DNA from: Pseudodesulfovibrio sp. S3
Lineage (GTDB): Bacteria; Desulfobacterota; Desulfovibrionia; Desulfovibrionales; Desulfovibrionaceae
Assembly (NCBI RefSeq): GCF_004025585.1
Contig: NZ_QTZO01000001.1
Coordinates: forward strand, 310,001-374,000
Direction: 5' to 3'
DNA length: 64,000 bases
Each line of letters starts with the position of its first letter. The first letter of the stretch is position 1. Positions 7,385 through 15,660 of this stretch are shown here, one piece after another. The notes under the pieces are model-generated. The model saw nothing but the letters and a program-made list of their open reading frames with translations, ran no database searches and was not told where the DNA came from. A program made the position numbers and the translations under genes.

Positions 7385-8194
7385 ATGCAAACAAAAGAAT
7401 TCAAAATCAAGTGGGGCATGGTCATTGATATTGACAAATGCACCGGCTGCGGGGCCTGTATGGTCGGCTGTCAGGTGGAGAACAATATCGCTCCCATGAC
7501 CAAAAAGGACCCCTATAACTACGTTCAGGCCTTGACCAAGGATCGCGACGACGCCTCCAACAAGCTCAAGACTCTGACTTGGATGACCGTTTACGAATTG
7601 TCCAACGGCCAGGCTTTCCCGGAGCACGAGACTGCCTATCTGCCCAGGCCCTGTATGCAGTGCGGCAACCCCGCGTGTGTGCCGGTCTGCCCGGTTATTG
7701 CCACGGACAAGAACGAAGAGGGCGGCATCGTCTCTCAGATCTACCCCCGTTGTATCGGTTGTAGATACTGTATGGCTGCCTGTCCCTACCATGCACGCTA
7801 CTTCAACTGGTGGGATCCGCTCTGGCCGGAAGGCATGGACAAGGGCCTCAGCCCTGCCGTGTCCGTTCGTCCCCGCGGCGTGGTCGAGAAGTGCAACTTC
7901 TGCCATTCCCGCTACCTGGATGCCAAGGACAAGGCCCGTATGGACGGTGAAGATCCGATGAACCTGGCAGACGGCGCATACAACACCGCCTGTGCAGACA
8001 TCTGTCCGACCAAGGCCATCACTTTTGGTGATCTGAACAATCCCGAACACGCGGTGCACGATCTCGCCAAGAGCCCGCATGCATTCCGTCTGCTCGAGAA
8101 ACTCGGTCTGGCCCCGCAGGTCTACTACATGTCCGAGCGTGAATGGGTCCGCAAGCAGGGTGACAACTACAACGCCGGTGGCGGCGGACACTAG
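7385..8194 (+). CDS. qrcC: QrcC, periplasmic iron-sulfur subunit of Qrc
   Basis: A 269-residue ferredoxin-like subunit that transfers electrons between the catalytic or heme subunits and the membrane subunit. Cysteine groups visible: CTGCGACMVGC (19-29), CMQCGNPACVPVCP, CIGCRYCMAACP, CNFCH and CADICP, consistent with several cubane clusters, possibly one of lower nuclearity. There is no signal peptide, so export as a complex with the Tat-targeted QrcB is likely (inference). The ATG at 7385, behind GGGGG, is chosen over an earlier in-frame start at 7337 that overlaps qrcB. Only 11 bases separate it from qrcD. Confidence 0.92.
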   Translation: MQTKEFKIKWGMVIDIDKCTGCGACMVGCQVENNIAPMTKKDPYNYVQALTKDRDDASNKLKTLTWMTVYELSNGQAFPEHETAYLPRPCMQCGNPACVPVCPVIATDKNEEGGIVSQIYPRCIGCRYCMAACPYHARYFNWWDPLWPEGMDKGLSPAVSVRPRGVVEKCNFCHSRYLDAKDKARMDGEDPMNLADGAYNTACADICPTKAITFGDLNNPEHAVHDLAKSPHAFRLLEKLGLAPQVYYMSEREWVRKQGDNYNAGGGGH

Positions 8195-8205
8195 GAGGCT
8201 GAACA

Positions 8206-9432
8206 ATGGATAGCAAACTCTTCCCGGAAGGGGTGCAGCGGTGCTCGTTCGGCAAGTTCCTGATCTGGACAGCCGTGATCCTGGGATTCTTTACCTGGGG
8301 TCTCTACGCAGCCGTGCTCGTGCTCTATAACGGAATCGGTACCACCGGCCTGGACAACTACTTCGGGTTCGGTGCCTGGATTACCTTTGACCTTGCCGTG
8401 ATCGCACTCGGCGCCGGTGCATTCTTCACCGGTCTGCTCAAGTACATCCTCAAGATCAAACAACTTGAAAAGATTATCAATCTGACCGTTGTGGTCGGTT
8501 TTATCTGTTACTCCGGCGCCATGCTGGTGTTGACGCTCGACATCGGGCAGCCGGGCCGTGCATGGTTCGGTTACTGGCATCCGAACGTTCACTCCATGCT
8601 GACAGAAGTTATCTTCTGCATCACCTGTTACTGCACCGTCCTGATCATCGAGTTCGTCCCGCTGGTCCTGGAGCAGAAGCAGTTGAACAAGATTCCCTTC
8701 ATTCACGCGCTCGCCCACAACATGCATGTCAACATGGCCCTGTTCGCTGGTATAGGTGCGTTTCTGTCCACCTTCCACCAGGGTTCTCTTGGCGGCATGT
8801 ACGGCGTTCTGATCGGCCGTCCTTTCGCTTTCCGCGAAGGGTTCTTCATCTGGCCCTGGACCTTCTTCCTGTTCGTGCTCTCGGCTGTCGGCTCCGGCCC
8901 GGTATTCACCGTTCTGGTCGCCACCTTCATGGAGAAGCTCACCGGAAAGAAATTGGTCGACTTCAAGACCAAGGCCCTTATGGGCAAGATCGCCGGCACC
9001 ATGCTGTGCGTCTACATGTTCTTCAAGATCCTCGACACCTGGGCATGGGCCACCGGCTATCTGCCTTCTGTCGGGCTGACCTTTGACGACATGTTCTATG
9101 GTCTGGTGTACGGCAAGTGGCTGATGTTCTCCGAGATCGTCCTGTGTGGTGTTGTCCCGGCGATCATGCTGATCGTCCCGGCCATCCGCAATCGTCCGGG
9201 GCTGCTTTATACCGCAGCCATTCTGGACTGCATCGGTGTATCTCTGAACCGCTACATCTTTACGGTTCAGACCATTGCCTTCCCGGCCATGCCGTTTGAC
9301 TCCTGGCAGGTTTACGTCCCCAACTGGGTGGAATATGCCTCGTCCATCATGATCATCGCGTACGGCTTCCTGGTGCTGAGTCTGGTGTATCGTTACCTGC
9401 CCTTGTTCCCGCAGGAACGTGAATTGAACTAG
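8206..9432 (+). CDS. qrcD: QrcD, NrfD-like membrane subunit of Qrc
   Basis: A 408-residue integral membrane protein with about ten hydrophobic helices, of the NrfD/PsrC family. In Qrc it holds the menaquinone-binding site and links quinone reduction to charge movement. Family features include the YWHPNVHSMLTEVIFCITCY segment and a final helix with LVLSLVYRYLP. Start at 8206 follows GGAGG. It is the last gene of qrcABCD and is followed by a strong terminator, so the operon is a closed four-gene unit. Confidence 0.92.
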   Translation: MDSKLFPEGVQRCSFGKFLIWTAVILGFFTWGLYAAVLVLYNGIGTTGLDNYFGFGAWITFDLAVIALGAGAFFTGLLKYILKIKQLEKIINLTVVVGFICYSGAMLVLTLDIGQPGRAWFGYWHPNVHSMLTEVIFCITCYCTVLIIEFVPLVLEQKQLNKIPFIHALAHNMHVNMALFAGIGAFLSTFHQGSLGGMYGVLIGRPFAFREGFFIWPWTFFLFVLSAVGSGPVFTVLVATFMEKLTGKKLVDFKTKALMGKIAGTMLCVYMFFKILDTWAWATGYLPSVGLTFDDMFYGLVYGKWLMFSEIVLCGVVPAIMLIVPAIRNRPGLLYTAAILDCIGVSLNRYIFTVQTIAFPAMPFDSWQVYVPNWVEYASSIMIIAYGFLVLSLVYRYLPLFPQERELN

Positions 9433-9454
9433 TCTCCACAACCCCATCACAATC

Positions 9455-9485
9455 AAAGGCCTGCTTTCGAGCAGGCCTTTTTTTG
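9455..9485 (+). terminator. terminator of the qrcABCD operon
   Basis: AAAGGCCTGCT and AGCAGGCCTTT pair around a TTCG tetraloop and are followed by a run of seven T. It lies 22 bases after the qrcD stop. Confidence 0.9.
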
Positions 9486-9626
9486 TTGGTAAAGGGCCGT
9501 GGTTTTGCAAACCCTCAGCTTGTCGAGGCTTCGTATCAACCTGTGCCCGTAACTGTAAAATGTCCCCCGAATTACGCTCTAAGGTGTTCATGATTCCAAC
9601 TGTCGTGATATTTAATACTTGAGGCT

Positions 9627-9657
9627 TTGCAGGAAACGGGTAAGTTTGATATATAAT
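9627..9657 (+). promoter_or_regulatory. candidate sigma-70-type promoter for the TAXI receptor gene
   Basis: TTGCAG (9627-9632), 17 bases, TATATA (9650-9655, or TATAAT at 9652-9657 with 19 bases). It lies in the otherwise empty 358-base gap after qrcD and about 135 bases before the start at 9791. Beyond the qrc terminator and this element I see nothing else in the gap. Confidence 0.35.
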
Positions 9658-9790
9658 TTTGATAAGTCAATTCGGGTCAAATGGTTATGCCCCTCGTTGA
9701 AGGGCCTGAAGAGTTTGCAGGAAGTGTCTTTTTTAGCGGCATACGGGGGGCTGGTTTTCTCTGGATCGTGTCATGTTTCCGGAAGGCAAG

Positions 9791-10858
9791 ATGAAAAGTT
9801 ATTATCAGTTGGTTGCTGTCCTTATTGCGTGTTTCGTGTTGTCCCTTTCTCTGTTTGCATGCAGCGATGATCCGGAGGGCGAGAACACGGAAATTCCAGT
9901 TGCATTGAAACAGGGGAACACTGAAACGACAATGGCTGCAGCCCCCCCCGTCAAACCTATGAAATCCACTTTGGTGACTATCGGAACCGGTGGCATCACC
10001 GGGGTTTACTATCCGACAGGCGGGGGCATAGCCAATATTGTGAACAAGAAGCGGGAAGTCTATGGTCTCTCGGTTACGGTAGAATCCACCGGTGGCTCTG
10101 TGTTCAATATCAATGCTGTTTTGGCAGGGGATCTGGAATTCGGCATTGTGCAGTCCGACCGCCAGTTCCAGGCCGTCAACGGTCTTGCGGAATGGGAAAA
10201 TGGAGGCCCTCGGGCAAAGCTCCGTGCCGTCTTTTCATTGTATCCGGAAACAGTGACTCTGGTCGCCGGAGCAGATTCCGGCATCAATACCATTGCAGAC
10301 CTCAAAGGCAAGACAGTGAATATCGGTAACCCCGGTTCGGGACAGTATCAGAATTCCATTGATGCCCTGGAAGCCGTGGGCCTGCACCTCGACGATATTA
10401 ACGGTACCAATTTTAAGGCTACAGCTGCTCCCGGTCTTTTGCAAAGCGGGAGCATAGATGCTCTGTTTTATACGGTGGGTCATCCATCCAAAGCCATTGG
10501 GGAGGTTTGCCAGGGGCCTCGCAAAGTCAATATCGTGTCCATCACAGGAGTGGATTCCCTCTTTGCCAAATACCCATTTTATGCCCCGTCCATTATTCCC
10601 ATGCGGTATTACCCTGATGCCCTCAACAGCGGTGCCGATGTAATGAGTTTTGGCGTGAAAGCCACCCTGATTACCTCTGCCGATATTCCTGATGACGTCG
10701 TGTATGTGGTCACCAGAGAGGTTTTTGAGAATTTTGATGAGTTCAAGAAACTGCATCCGGCTTTTTCCGAACTGACTAAAAAAAGCATGTTGCGAGGACT
10801 GTCCGCGCCCATTCATCCCGGAGCAATGAGGTATTACAGGGAAGTTGGGTTGAAATAG
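9791..10858 (+). CDS. TAXI-family TRAP transporter solute receptor, lipoprotein
   Basis: A 355-residue periplasmic binding protein of the TAXI (TRAP-associated extracytoplasmic immunogenic) type. The N terminus is a signal with a lipobox-like LFAC (Cys at about 23), followed by a Pro/Lys-rich linker. The family signature TIGTGGITGVYYPTGGGIAN begins the mature domain; other markers are STGGSVFNI, GIVQSD, GNPGSGQ and the C-terminal PIHPGAMRYYREVG. The start at 9791 is chosen because GGAAGG precedes it. TAXI receptors normally work with a fused DctQM permease; none lies nearby, so the partner must be elsewhere or absent. Ligand unknown (often acidic amino acids or organic acids). Confidence 0.85.
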   Translation: MKSYYQLVAVLIACFVLSLSLFACSDDPEGENTEIPVALKQGNTETTMAAAPPVKPMKSTLVTIGTGGITGVYYPTGGGIANIVNKKREVYGLSVTVESTGGSVFNINAVLAGDLEFGIVQSDRQFQAVNGLAEWENGGPRAKLRAVFSLYPETVTLVAGADSGINTIADLKGKTVNIGNPGSGQYQNSIDALEAVGLHLDDINGTNFKATAAPGLLQSGSIDALFYTVGHPSKAIGEVCQGPRKVNIVSITGVDSLFAKYPFYAPSIIPMRYYPDALNSGADVMSFGVKATLITSADIPDDVVYVVTREVFENFDEFKKLHPAFSELTKKSMLRGLSAPIHPGAMRYYREVGLK

Positions 10859-11017
10859 TTTTTTTGCATGATTCTTAGAATTATATCCGGGTGGTTGTCG
10901 GTGCATCCATCTGTCTGGTTCCATGGCATTGGTCTGAAATGCTTTGAGGATTCGAATTTTCTTCATGCCTTGCGCAGCCATTGTCTACATTTTTGTCGGT
11001 ATCAATCTGAATAGTAT

Positions 11018-11033
11018 ACGTTTTTGTAAACGT
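11018..11033. promoter_or_regulatory. inverted repeat ACGTTT-N4-AAACGT
   Basis: A perfect 6-bp inverted repeat with a 4-base centre in the 342-base gap between the TAXI gene and the ABC transporter operon, about 40 bases upstream of the candidate -35 box. It could be an operator. No regulator is assigned and nothing else notable is seen in this part of the gap. Confidence 0.25.
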
Positions 11034-11071
11034 TTTAGGGGGATGACAGGAACGTATTCTCGGCGGGCACC

Positions 11072-11100
11072 TTGACTTTGTTTCATTTTCGGGCAATATT
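11072..11100 (+). promoter_or_regulatory. candidate promoter of the first amino acid ABC operon
   Basis: TTGACT (11072-11077), a 17-base spacer and AATATT (11095-11100) lie 100 bases before the ATPase gene start. Five of six and four of six bases match sigma-70 consensus. Confidence 0.4.
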
Positions 11101-11200
11101 TATGGTCTGTGTTTGAAGTCCTGCCGGTTTGTCTGAATGCACAGCCGATTGCAGGATTTTACAATTCCTTTTCCATATTTACGTCTGGAGACACCTTCAA

Positions 11201-11929
11201 ATGGCAATGATAGAAGTGCAGAAGCTGCACAAATGGTATGGCGATTTTCACGTTCTTCAAGGAATAACCGAATCCGTAAACAAAGGCGAAGTGTTGGTAA
11301 TCTGCGGCCCTTCCGGTTCGGGTAAGTCCACTTTCATTCGTTGTATCAATCGGCTTGAGGAGTATCAGAAGGGGAATATCCTTTTTGACGGCAAGGATAT
11401 CCAGGACAAGGACGTTAATATTAACGACCTGCGGGCCGAAATTGGTATCGTTTTCCAACAATTCAATCTTTATCCGCATCTGACTGTTCTGAAAAATGTC
11501 ACCCTGGCCCCGATCAAGGTCAAGAATATGCCGAAAGATGAGGCCGAGGCCGTTGCTTTGACTCTGCTTGAGCGCGTTGGCATCCATGATCAGGCGCACA
11601 AATATCCCGCAGAGCTTTCCGGTGGTCAGCAACAGCGCGTCGCCATAGCCCGTTCCCTGGCCATGAAGCCGAAGGTCATGCTGTTTGACGAGCCCACTTC
11701 GGCCTTGGACCCGGAGATGATCAACGAGGTTCTTAACGTCATGAAGGACCTGGCACGCGAAGGCATGACCATGCTCTGCGTCACCCATGAGATGGGTTTT
11801 GCTCGTGAAGTCTGCGACCGAGTCCTGTTCATGGACGGCGGCGTGGTGGTTGAACAGGCTCCGCCGGATGAATTCTTCAAGAACCCGCAAAATGAGCGTA
11901 CAAAGAACTTCCTCAAGGAAATTCTTTAA
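11201..11929 (+). CDS. glnQ: polar amino acid ABC transporter ATP-binding protein (GlnQ type)
   Basis: The 242-residue ATPase that powers uptake of a polar amino acid. Walker A is GPSGSGKST (36-44), the signature is [15 protein letters not shown], Walker B is [15 protein letters not shown], and the H-loop is CVTHEMGFA. Length fits the GlnQ/HisP/ArtP family. ATG 11201 has TGGAG upstream; a second ATG at 11207 is possible. It is followed by its binding protein (38 bases) and two permease genes, giving a complete ABC system. The substrate cannot be told from the ATPase. It is a close paralogue of the ATPase at 39078-39806. Confidence 0.93.
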   Translation: MAMIEVQKLHKWYGDFHVLQGITESVNKGEVLVICGPSGSGKSTFIRCINRLEEYQKGNILFDGKDIQDKDVNINDLRAEIGIVFQQFNLYPHLTVLKNVTLAPIKVKNMPKDEAEAVALTLLERVGIHDQAHKYPAELSGGQQQRVAIARSLAMKPKVMLFDEPTSALDPEMINEVLNVMKDLAREGMTMLCVTHEMGFAREVCDRVLFMDGGVVVEQAPPDEFFKNPQNERTKNFLKEIL

Positions 11930-11967
11930 GTGGTATGTTATTGTAATCTCAAGAGAGGAGAGGATTT

Positions 11968-12774
11968 ATGAAACGTTTGGTTATCGTCCTGGCACTGCTG
12001 CTGTCCTTTATGTTTGCAGCATCCGTGGCCACCGCCGGCAAGATTGAAGATGTGAAAGCAAAGGGTGTTCTGGTCTGTGGAGTCAAAGACTCTGTTTACC
12101 TGTTCGGTTTTATCGATCCCGAGACCAAGGAACTGGCCGGTTTCGACATTGATATTTGCAAATACATCGCTGACAAGCTTGGCGTGAAAGCAGAATTTCA
12201 GACTGTTACATCCAAGAACCGCATTCCCATGCTGACACAGGGTTCGGTCGACCTTCTGGCCGCCACCATGACGCACAAATTCTCCCGTGACGAGCAGATC
12301 GACTTTTCCATTACCTATTTCATGGACGGTCAGAAGCTCCTGGTAGAAAAGGGTTCCGGCATCGCTTCCGCTGCCGATCTGGCCAACAAGAAAGTCGGTA
12401 CCGTCAAGGGATCCACTTCTGAAAAGAATATAAAGGCTGCTCAGCCTGCCGCTCAGGTCATCTCCTACGATGAATACCCGCAGGCCTTCATGGCCCTGAA
12501 GCAGGGCAAGGTCAAGGCTGTGACCACTGACTCCGGCATCCTGGCAGGTTTGAAGGCCAGCGACGACAATCCCGATAATTGGGAAATCGTTGGTGATTTC
12601 ATTGCTTCCGAGCCTTACGGCTTGGGCGTACCCCAGGACGATTCCGCTTTCCGTGATTTCGTCAACAAGTCCCTGAACGAAATGTGGTTGGACGGCACCT
12701 ACCAAAAGCTGTTCAAGAAATGGATGGGTTACGATCTGCCCGCAGGTTGGCAGATTGAGCTTTGGCCCATGTAA
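11968..12774 (+). CDS. periplasmic amino acid binding protein (SBP family 3)
   Basis: A 268-residue solute-binding protein. The N-terminal signal peptide (MKRLVIVLALLLSFMFA...) ends near ATAG. The mature protein has family-3 features: GVLVCGVKDS, FGFIDPETKELAGFDIDIC, KNRIPMLTQGSVDLLAATMT, and GSTSEKNIK. It captures an amino acid such as glutamine, glutamate or aspartate and delivers it to the permeases encoded next. A strong SD (AGAGGAGAGG) precedes the start. A stable hairpin without a T tract follows the stop, as after the paralogous gene at 38180-39004. Confidence 0.92.
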   Translation: MKRLVIVLALLLSFMFAASVATAGKIEDVKAKGVLVCGVKDSVYLFGFIDPETKELAGFDIDICKYIADKLGVKAEFQTVTSKNRIPMLTQGSVDLLAATMTHKFSRDEQIDFSITYFMDGQKLLVEKGSGIASAADLANKKVGTVKGSTSEKNIKAAQPAAQVISYDEYPQAFMALKQGKVKAVTTDSGILAGLKASDDNPDNWEIVGDFIASEPYGLGVPQDDSAFRDFVNKSLNEMWLDGTYQKLFKKWMGYDLPAGWQIELWPM

Positions 12775-12793
12775 TACGGATATAGTCTGAATC

Positions 12794-12820
12794 ACCGGGA
12801 GCGCATGAGCGCTCCCGGTT
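12794..12820 (+). other. intercistronic hairpin after the binding-protein gene
   Basis: ACCGGGAGCGC and GCGCTCCCGGT pair perfectly around ATGA. No T run follows, so it is more likely an mRNA-stabilising or attenuating element that raises binding-protein output relative to the permeases than a full terminator. Confidence 0.65.
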
Positions 12821-12853
12821 CTCCGATTATCACATCAACATACGGATTGTATT

Positions 12854-13621
12854 TTGGATTATAATTTTCAATGGGCTAAAATGTTCACAGGTGAGCCCGC
12901 TTTATGGATGTGGGAAGGGTTTGTCACCACGATGCAGATATCGGTGACTTCGTTGTTCTGTGCAATGATTTTGGGCATCATCATCTGTGTATTACGGCTG
13001 ACTCCATTCAAGGTTTTTCAGTGGTTCAGTATTGTTTTCATAGAATTTTTCAGGAATACGCCGCTGCTCGTCCAAATTTTTTTCTGGTATAATGCGGCCC
13101 ATTTCGTCATCCCCGCCGGTATCAATCAGTGGATGAACGACCTTTATTACTGGTTCCCCGGTTCCTTTTCCCTGTTCGGTCATGAATACGTCGGTGAGTG
13201 GATGCTTTTCAATGTGGAGCTTTTCACCGGCATCATCGCTCTGACCGTGTACACCTCGGCCTTCATCGCCGAAGAAATCCGGGCAGGTATTTTCTCCATT
13301 CCCAAGAATCAGCTGGAGGCGTCTCGCGCTTCCGGGCTTTCGTTTTTACAGGGATACCGCTTTGTCATCTTGCCCCAGGCCCTGCGCATCGTCATACCGC
13401 CGCTTATCTCCCAGGCGTTGAACCTGATCAAGAACTCGTCGCTGGTCATGGTCTTGGGTGTTACCGACATCATGTATCAGGCCAGCCAGGTCGAATCGTA
13501 TCATGCCATGCCGTTTGAGGCCTTTACCGTTGCACTGCTGATCTACCTGGCCATTTCCCTGGTCGTTTCGTTCTGCATCACCATGTACAACAAGCACTTC
13601 ATGATCCAGGTCATGTACTAG
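12854..13621 (+). CDS. polar amino acid ABC transporter permease
   Basis: A 255-residue inner-membrane permease of the HisM/GlnP type. The conserved FRNTPLLVQIFFWYN segment and the EAA loop (EASRASGLSFLQGYRFVILPQALR) that contacts the ATPase are present; about five to six helices are visible. The likely start is TTG 12854, giving MDYNFQWAKMF; the first ATG is at 12881. It is followed after 10 bases by a second permease gene, and the two probably form the heterodimeric channel. Confidence 0.9.
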   Translation: MDYNFQWAKMFTGEPALWMWEGFVTTMQISVTSLFCAMILGIIICVLRLTPFKVFQWFSIVFIEFFRNTPLLVQIFFWYNAAHFVIPAGINQWMNDLYYWFPGSFSLFGHEYVGEWMLFNVELFTGIIALTVYTSAFIAEEIRAGIFSIPKNQLEASRASGLSFLQGYRFVILPQALRIVIPPLISQALNLIKNSSLVMVLGVTDIMYQASQVESYHAMPFEAFTVALLIYLAISLVVSFCITMYNKHFMIQVMY

Positions 13622-13631
13622 GAGAAGGAAG

Positions 13632-14348
13632 ATGCATTGGGATATACCTGCACATGATTTCACGTATTTCCTTTACGGGAATACTGTCGTTGATTTTACC
13701 TTTCCCTTTATCCACAATCCGGAAGGGCTTGTAGCCAGCGTCATTCTGGCAATTTTCGGCATTTTCGGTGCGTTCTGGATCGGTCTGGCCGCTGGTCTCA
13801 TGCGCTTGTCCAGGAGACGGTGGGTCAAGCTGCCTGCCGTTGCCTATATTGAAATGATTCGCGGCATGCCGTTGTTGCTGCTCATTTTCTGGTTTTACTA
13901 CATGGCGCCGGTGGTTACCGGGCAGACCATGCCCGCTTTCACCACCACCATGTTCTGCTTCATGGTGTTTACCGGAGCATACGTGGGTGAGATTGTCCGC
14001 GCCGGTGTCCTTGCTCTGCCCAAGGGGCAGATGGAGGCAGCCAGAAGCACGGGGTTGTCGAATGTTCAGGCAATGCAGTTGGTTATTCTGCCACAGGCCT
14101 TGAGGAACATGATTCCCTCTTTTGTGAATCAGTTCGTTTCCCTGACAAAGGATACTTCTCTTGCGGCCATTCTCGGCGTCATCGAGCTGACCAGAACTGG
14201 TGTTCAAGTGGATAACCGGGAGATGGTCGCATCCTTTGAAGTTTGGATCACGATTGCTGCTTTGTATTTCACTATTTGCTATGTGTTGACCTCTTACAGC
14301 CGTAGGCTTGAGGCTCAATTGTCCCGCTACCAGGCCAGAGACAGGTAG
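13632..14348 (+). CDS. polar amino acid ABC transporter permease
   Basis: A 238-residue permease, partner of the previous gene. It has the typical EMIRGMPLLLLIFWFYY stretch, the EAA loop EAARSTGLSNVQAMQLVILP and a C-terminal YSRRLEAQL. Start at 13632 follows GGAGAAGGAAG. It is the last gene of the transporter operon, ended by the terminator at 14391-14440. In the second ABC operon (36.3-39.8 kb) the equivalent two permeases are fused in one chain. Confidence 0.92.
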   Translation: MHWDIPAHDFTYFLYGNTVVDFTFPFIHNPEGLVASVILAIFGIFGAFWIGLAAGLMRLSRRRWVKLPAVAYIEMIRGMPLLLLIFWFYYMAPVVTGQTMPAFTTTMFCFMVFTGAYVGEIVRAGVLALPKGQMEAARSTGLSNVQAMQLVILPQALRNMIPSFVNQFVSLTKDTSLAAILGVIELTRTGVQVDNREMVASFEVWITIAALYFTICYVLTSYSRRLEAQLSRYQARDR

Positions 14349-14390
14349 TGTAAAGGGCGTCCGGCCTCGAAAAACGGTAAGACGTGTACC

Positions 14391-14440
14391 GAAGCGGTCC
14401 GTGAAATGGTTGAAATCTGTTCCGGACCGTTTCTTTTTTT
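14391..14440 (+). terminator. terminator of the first amino acid ABC operon
   Basis: GAAGCGGTCCG and CGGACCGTTTC pair with a 21-base loop and are followed by seven T. Confidence 0.75.
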
Positions 14441-14491
14441 GAGAAAAACAAGATCATAAAAATATGAAAATCGTACCGAGAGGGCAGCGTT

Positions 14492-15130
14492 TTGAATGAA
14501 ATAACCTTTCAGAATTTCATGAAACCGGAAGATATTGAGACCGAATCGTTTCGCATTATCGATTCAGAAGTGCCTGAGCCGCGTAAATTTACAGGCGCAG
14601 CGTGGACTATCGTACGCCGGATGATCCATACCACGGCCGATTTCGAGCTGCTTGACCTTGTCCGCATCCATGAAAAAGCAGTGGACTCCGGCATCAAGGC
14701 GCTGCAAAGCGGGGCGGTCATTGTTTCGGATACGGAAATGGCCAAGCGCGGAATGCCGGTCCGGCGGCTAGATCCCCTGGGGTGTGTTGTCCATTGCCTG
14801 ATGAATGACGAACGCGTCGCGGCAAGGGCTGCGGCTGAAGGTGTCACGCGGGCTAAAGCGGCTGTTGACGTGGCCGTGGCCCGGTTGAATCCGGACATTT
14901 GGGTAGTGGGAAATGCGCCAACAGCGCTCATTCGGCTCGTGGAACATCTGGATATGGGGGCTAAAAAACCCGCGTTGATTATTGGCATGCCTGTTGGCTT
15001 TGTGAACGCAGCCGAGTCCAAGGCACTGCTCATGAGTCGAGATGTTCCCTATATTTCCATTGAGGGCAGGAAGGGCGGAAGTGCTTTGGCTGCATCGGTT
15101 GTCAACGCACTGGCTGTTTTGGCTGTTTGA
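14492..15130 (+). CDS. cbiC: cobalt-precorrin-8 / precorrin-8X methylmutase
   Basis: CbiC/CobH moves a methyl group from C-11 to C-12 to form hydrogenobyrinic or cobyrinic acid in cobalamin synthesis. The 212-residue protein matches the family in length and order: IVRRMIHTTADFELLDLV near residue 43 (the active-site His), SGAVIVSDTEMAKRG, NAPTALIRL, and the C-terminal IIGMPVGFVNAAESK and EGRKGGSALAASVVNAL. The likely start is TTG 14492 with GAGAGGG upstream. It stands alone between two terminators with no other cobalamin genes in the window. Confidence 0.9.
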   Translation: MNEITFQNFMKPEDIETESFRIIDSEVPEPRKFTGAAWTIVRRMIHTTADFELLDLVRIHEKAVDSGIKALQSGAVIVSDTEMAKRGMPVRRLDPLGCVVHCLMNDERVAARAAAEGVTRAKAAVDVAVARLNPDIWVVGNAPTALIRLVEHLDMGAKKPALIIGMPVGFVNAAESKALLMSRDVPYISIEGRKGGSALAASVVNALAVLAV

Positions 15131-15153
15131 TTTTACAATTTTACAATGCGAAT

Positions 15154-15200
15154 AATGCGCTCGAAAGAATTTCTTTCGAGCGCATTTTGTGTTTTTTTAC
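15154..15200 (+). terminator. terminator after cbiC
   Basis: GCGCTCGAAAGAA and TTCTTTCGAGCGC form a perfect stem, followed by TTTTGTGTTTTTTT. Confidence 0.88.
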
Positions 15201-15366
15201 TTTCGGTTTTTGAAAGTTGAAAATGAATTTTTCAAAAACGTTGGACACGCTGAAAAATCCTGTTAGGAATTCAGGTGAGTATCACATGTAGCGGATGCTT
15301 TAACTGATGGGTTTGTGTGTTTTCAGGCTTGAAGCCTAATTGAATATCTCAGCGCTGGAAGGAGCT

Positions 15367-15654
15367 ATGCCCAGAAAAAACAAAGGCAAGAACAAGGTGA
15401 CCATCTATCCTGATTGGTGCAAGGGGTGCGGTATTTGTGTCGCATTCTGCCCGAGCAAGGTGCTCGTAATGAGTCCTGAAGGAAAGGCGGTTGTGGAGCG
15501 GGAAGCGGATTGTATACGGTGCGGATTCTGTGAATTGCACTGTCCTGATTTCGCCATAGTGGTCTGTGACAAGGAATTCGACAAGGCAACCGAGCTTGTC
15601 AAATTCGAGGACGTCGAGACGGAGAAAAAGAAAGCAACCGGGAAGGGGGCTTAG
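15367..15654 (+). CDS. korD: 2-oxoacid:ferredoxin oxidoreductase, ferredoxin (delta) subunit
   Basis: A 95-residue protein with two ferredoxin motifs: CKGCGICVAFCP and CIRCGFCELHCP, ligating two [4Fe-4S] clusters. It is basic at the N terminus and Lys/Glu-rich at the C terminus. It feeds electrons from the TPP-containing subunits to external ferredoxin. The ATG at 15367 behind AAGGAGCT is preferred over a TTG at 15340. First gene of a four-gene unit in the order delta, alpha, beta, gamma with gaps of 6, 4 and 0 bases. Confidence 0.9.
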   Translation: MPRKNKGKNKVTIYPDWCKGCGICVAFCPSKVLVMSPEGKAVVEREADCIRCGFCELHCPDFAIVVCDKEFDKATELVKFEDVETEKKKATGKGA

Positions 15655-15660
15655 TACATC

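Noticed and set aside
8191-9591. 466-codon minus-strand frame opposite qrcD
   Set aside because: It is a shadow of the NrfD-like gene, very rich in His, Gln, Asp and Glu, and runs through the terminator.
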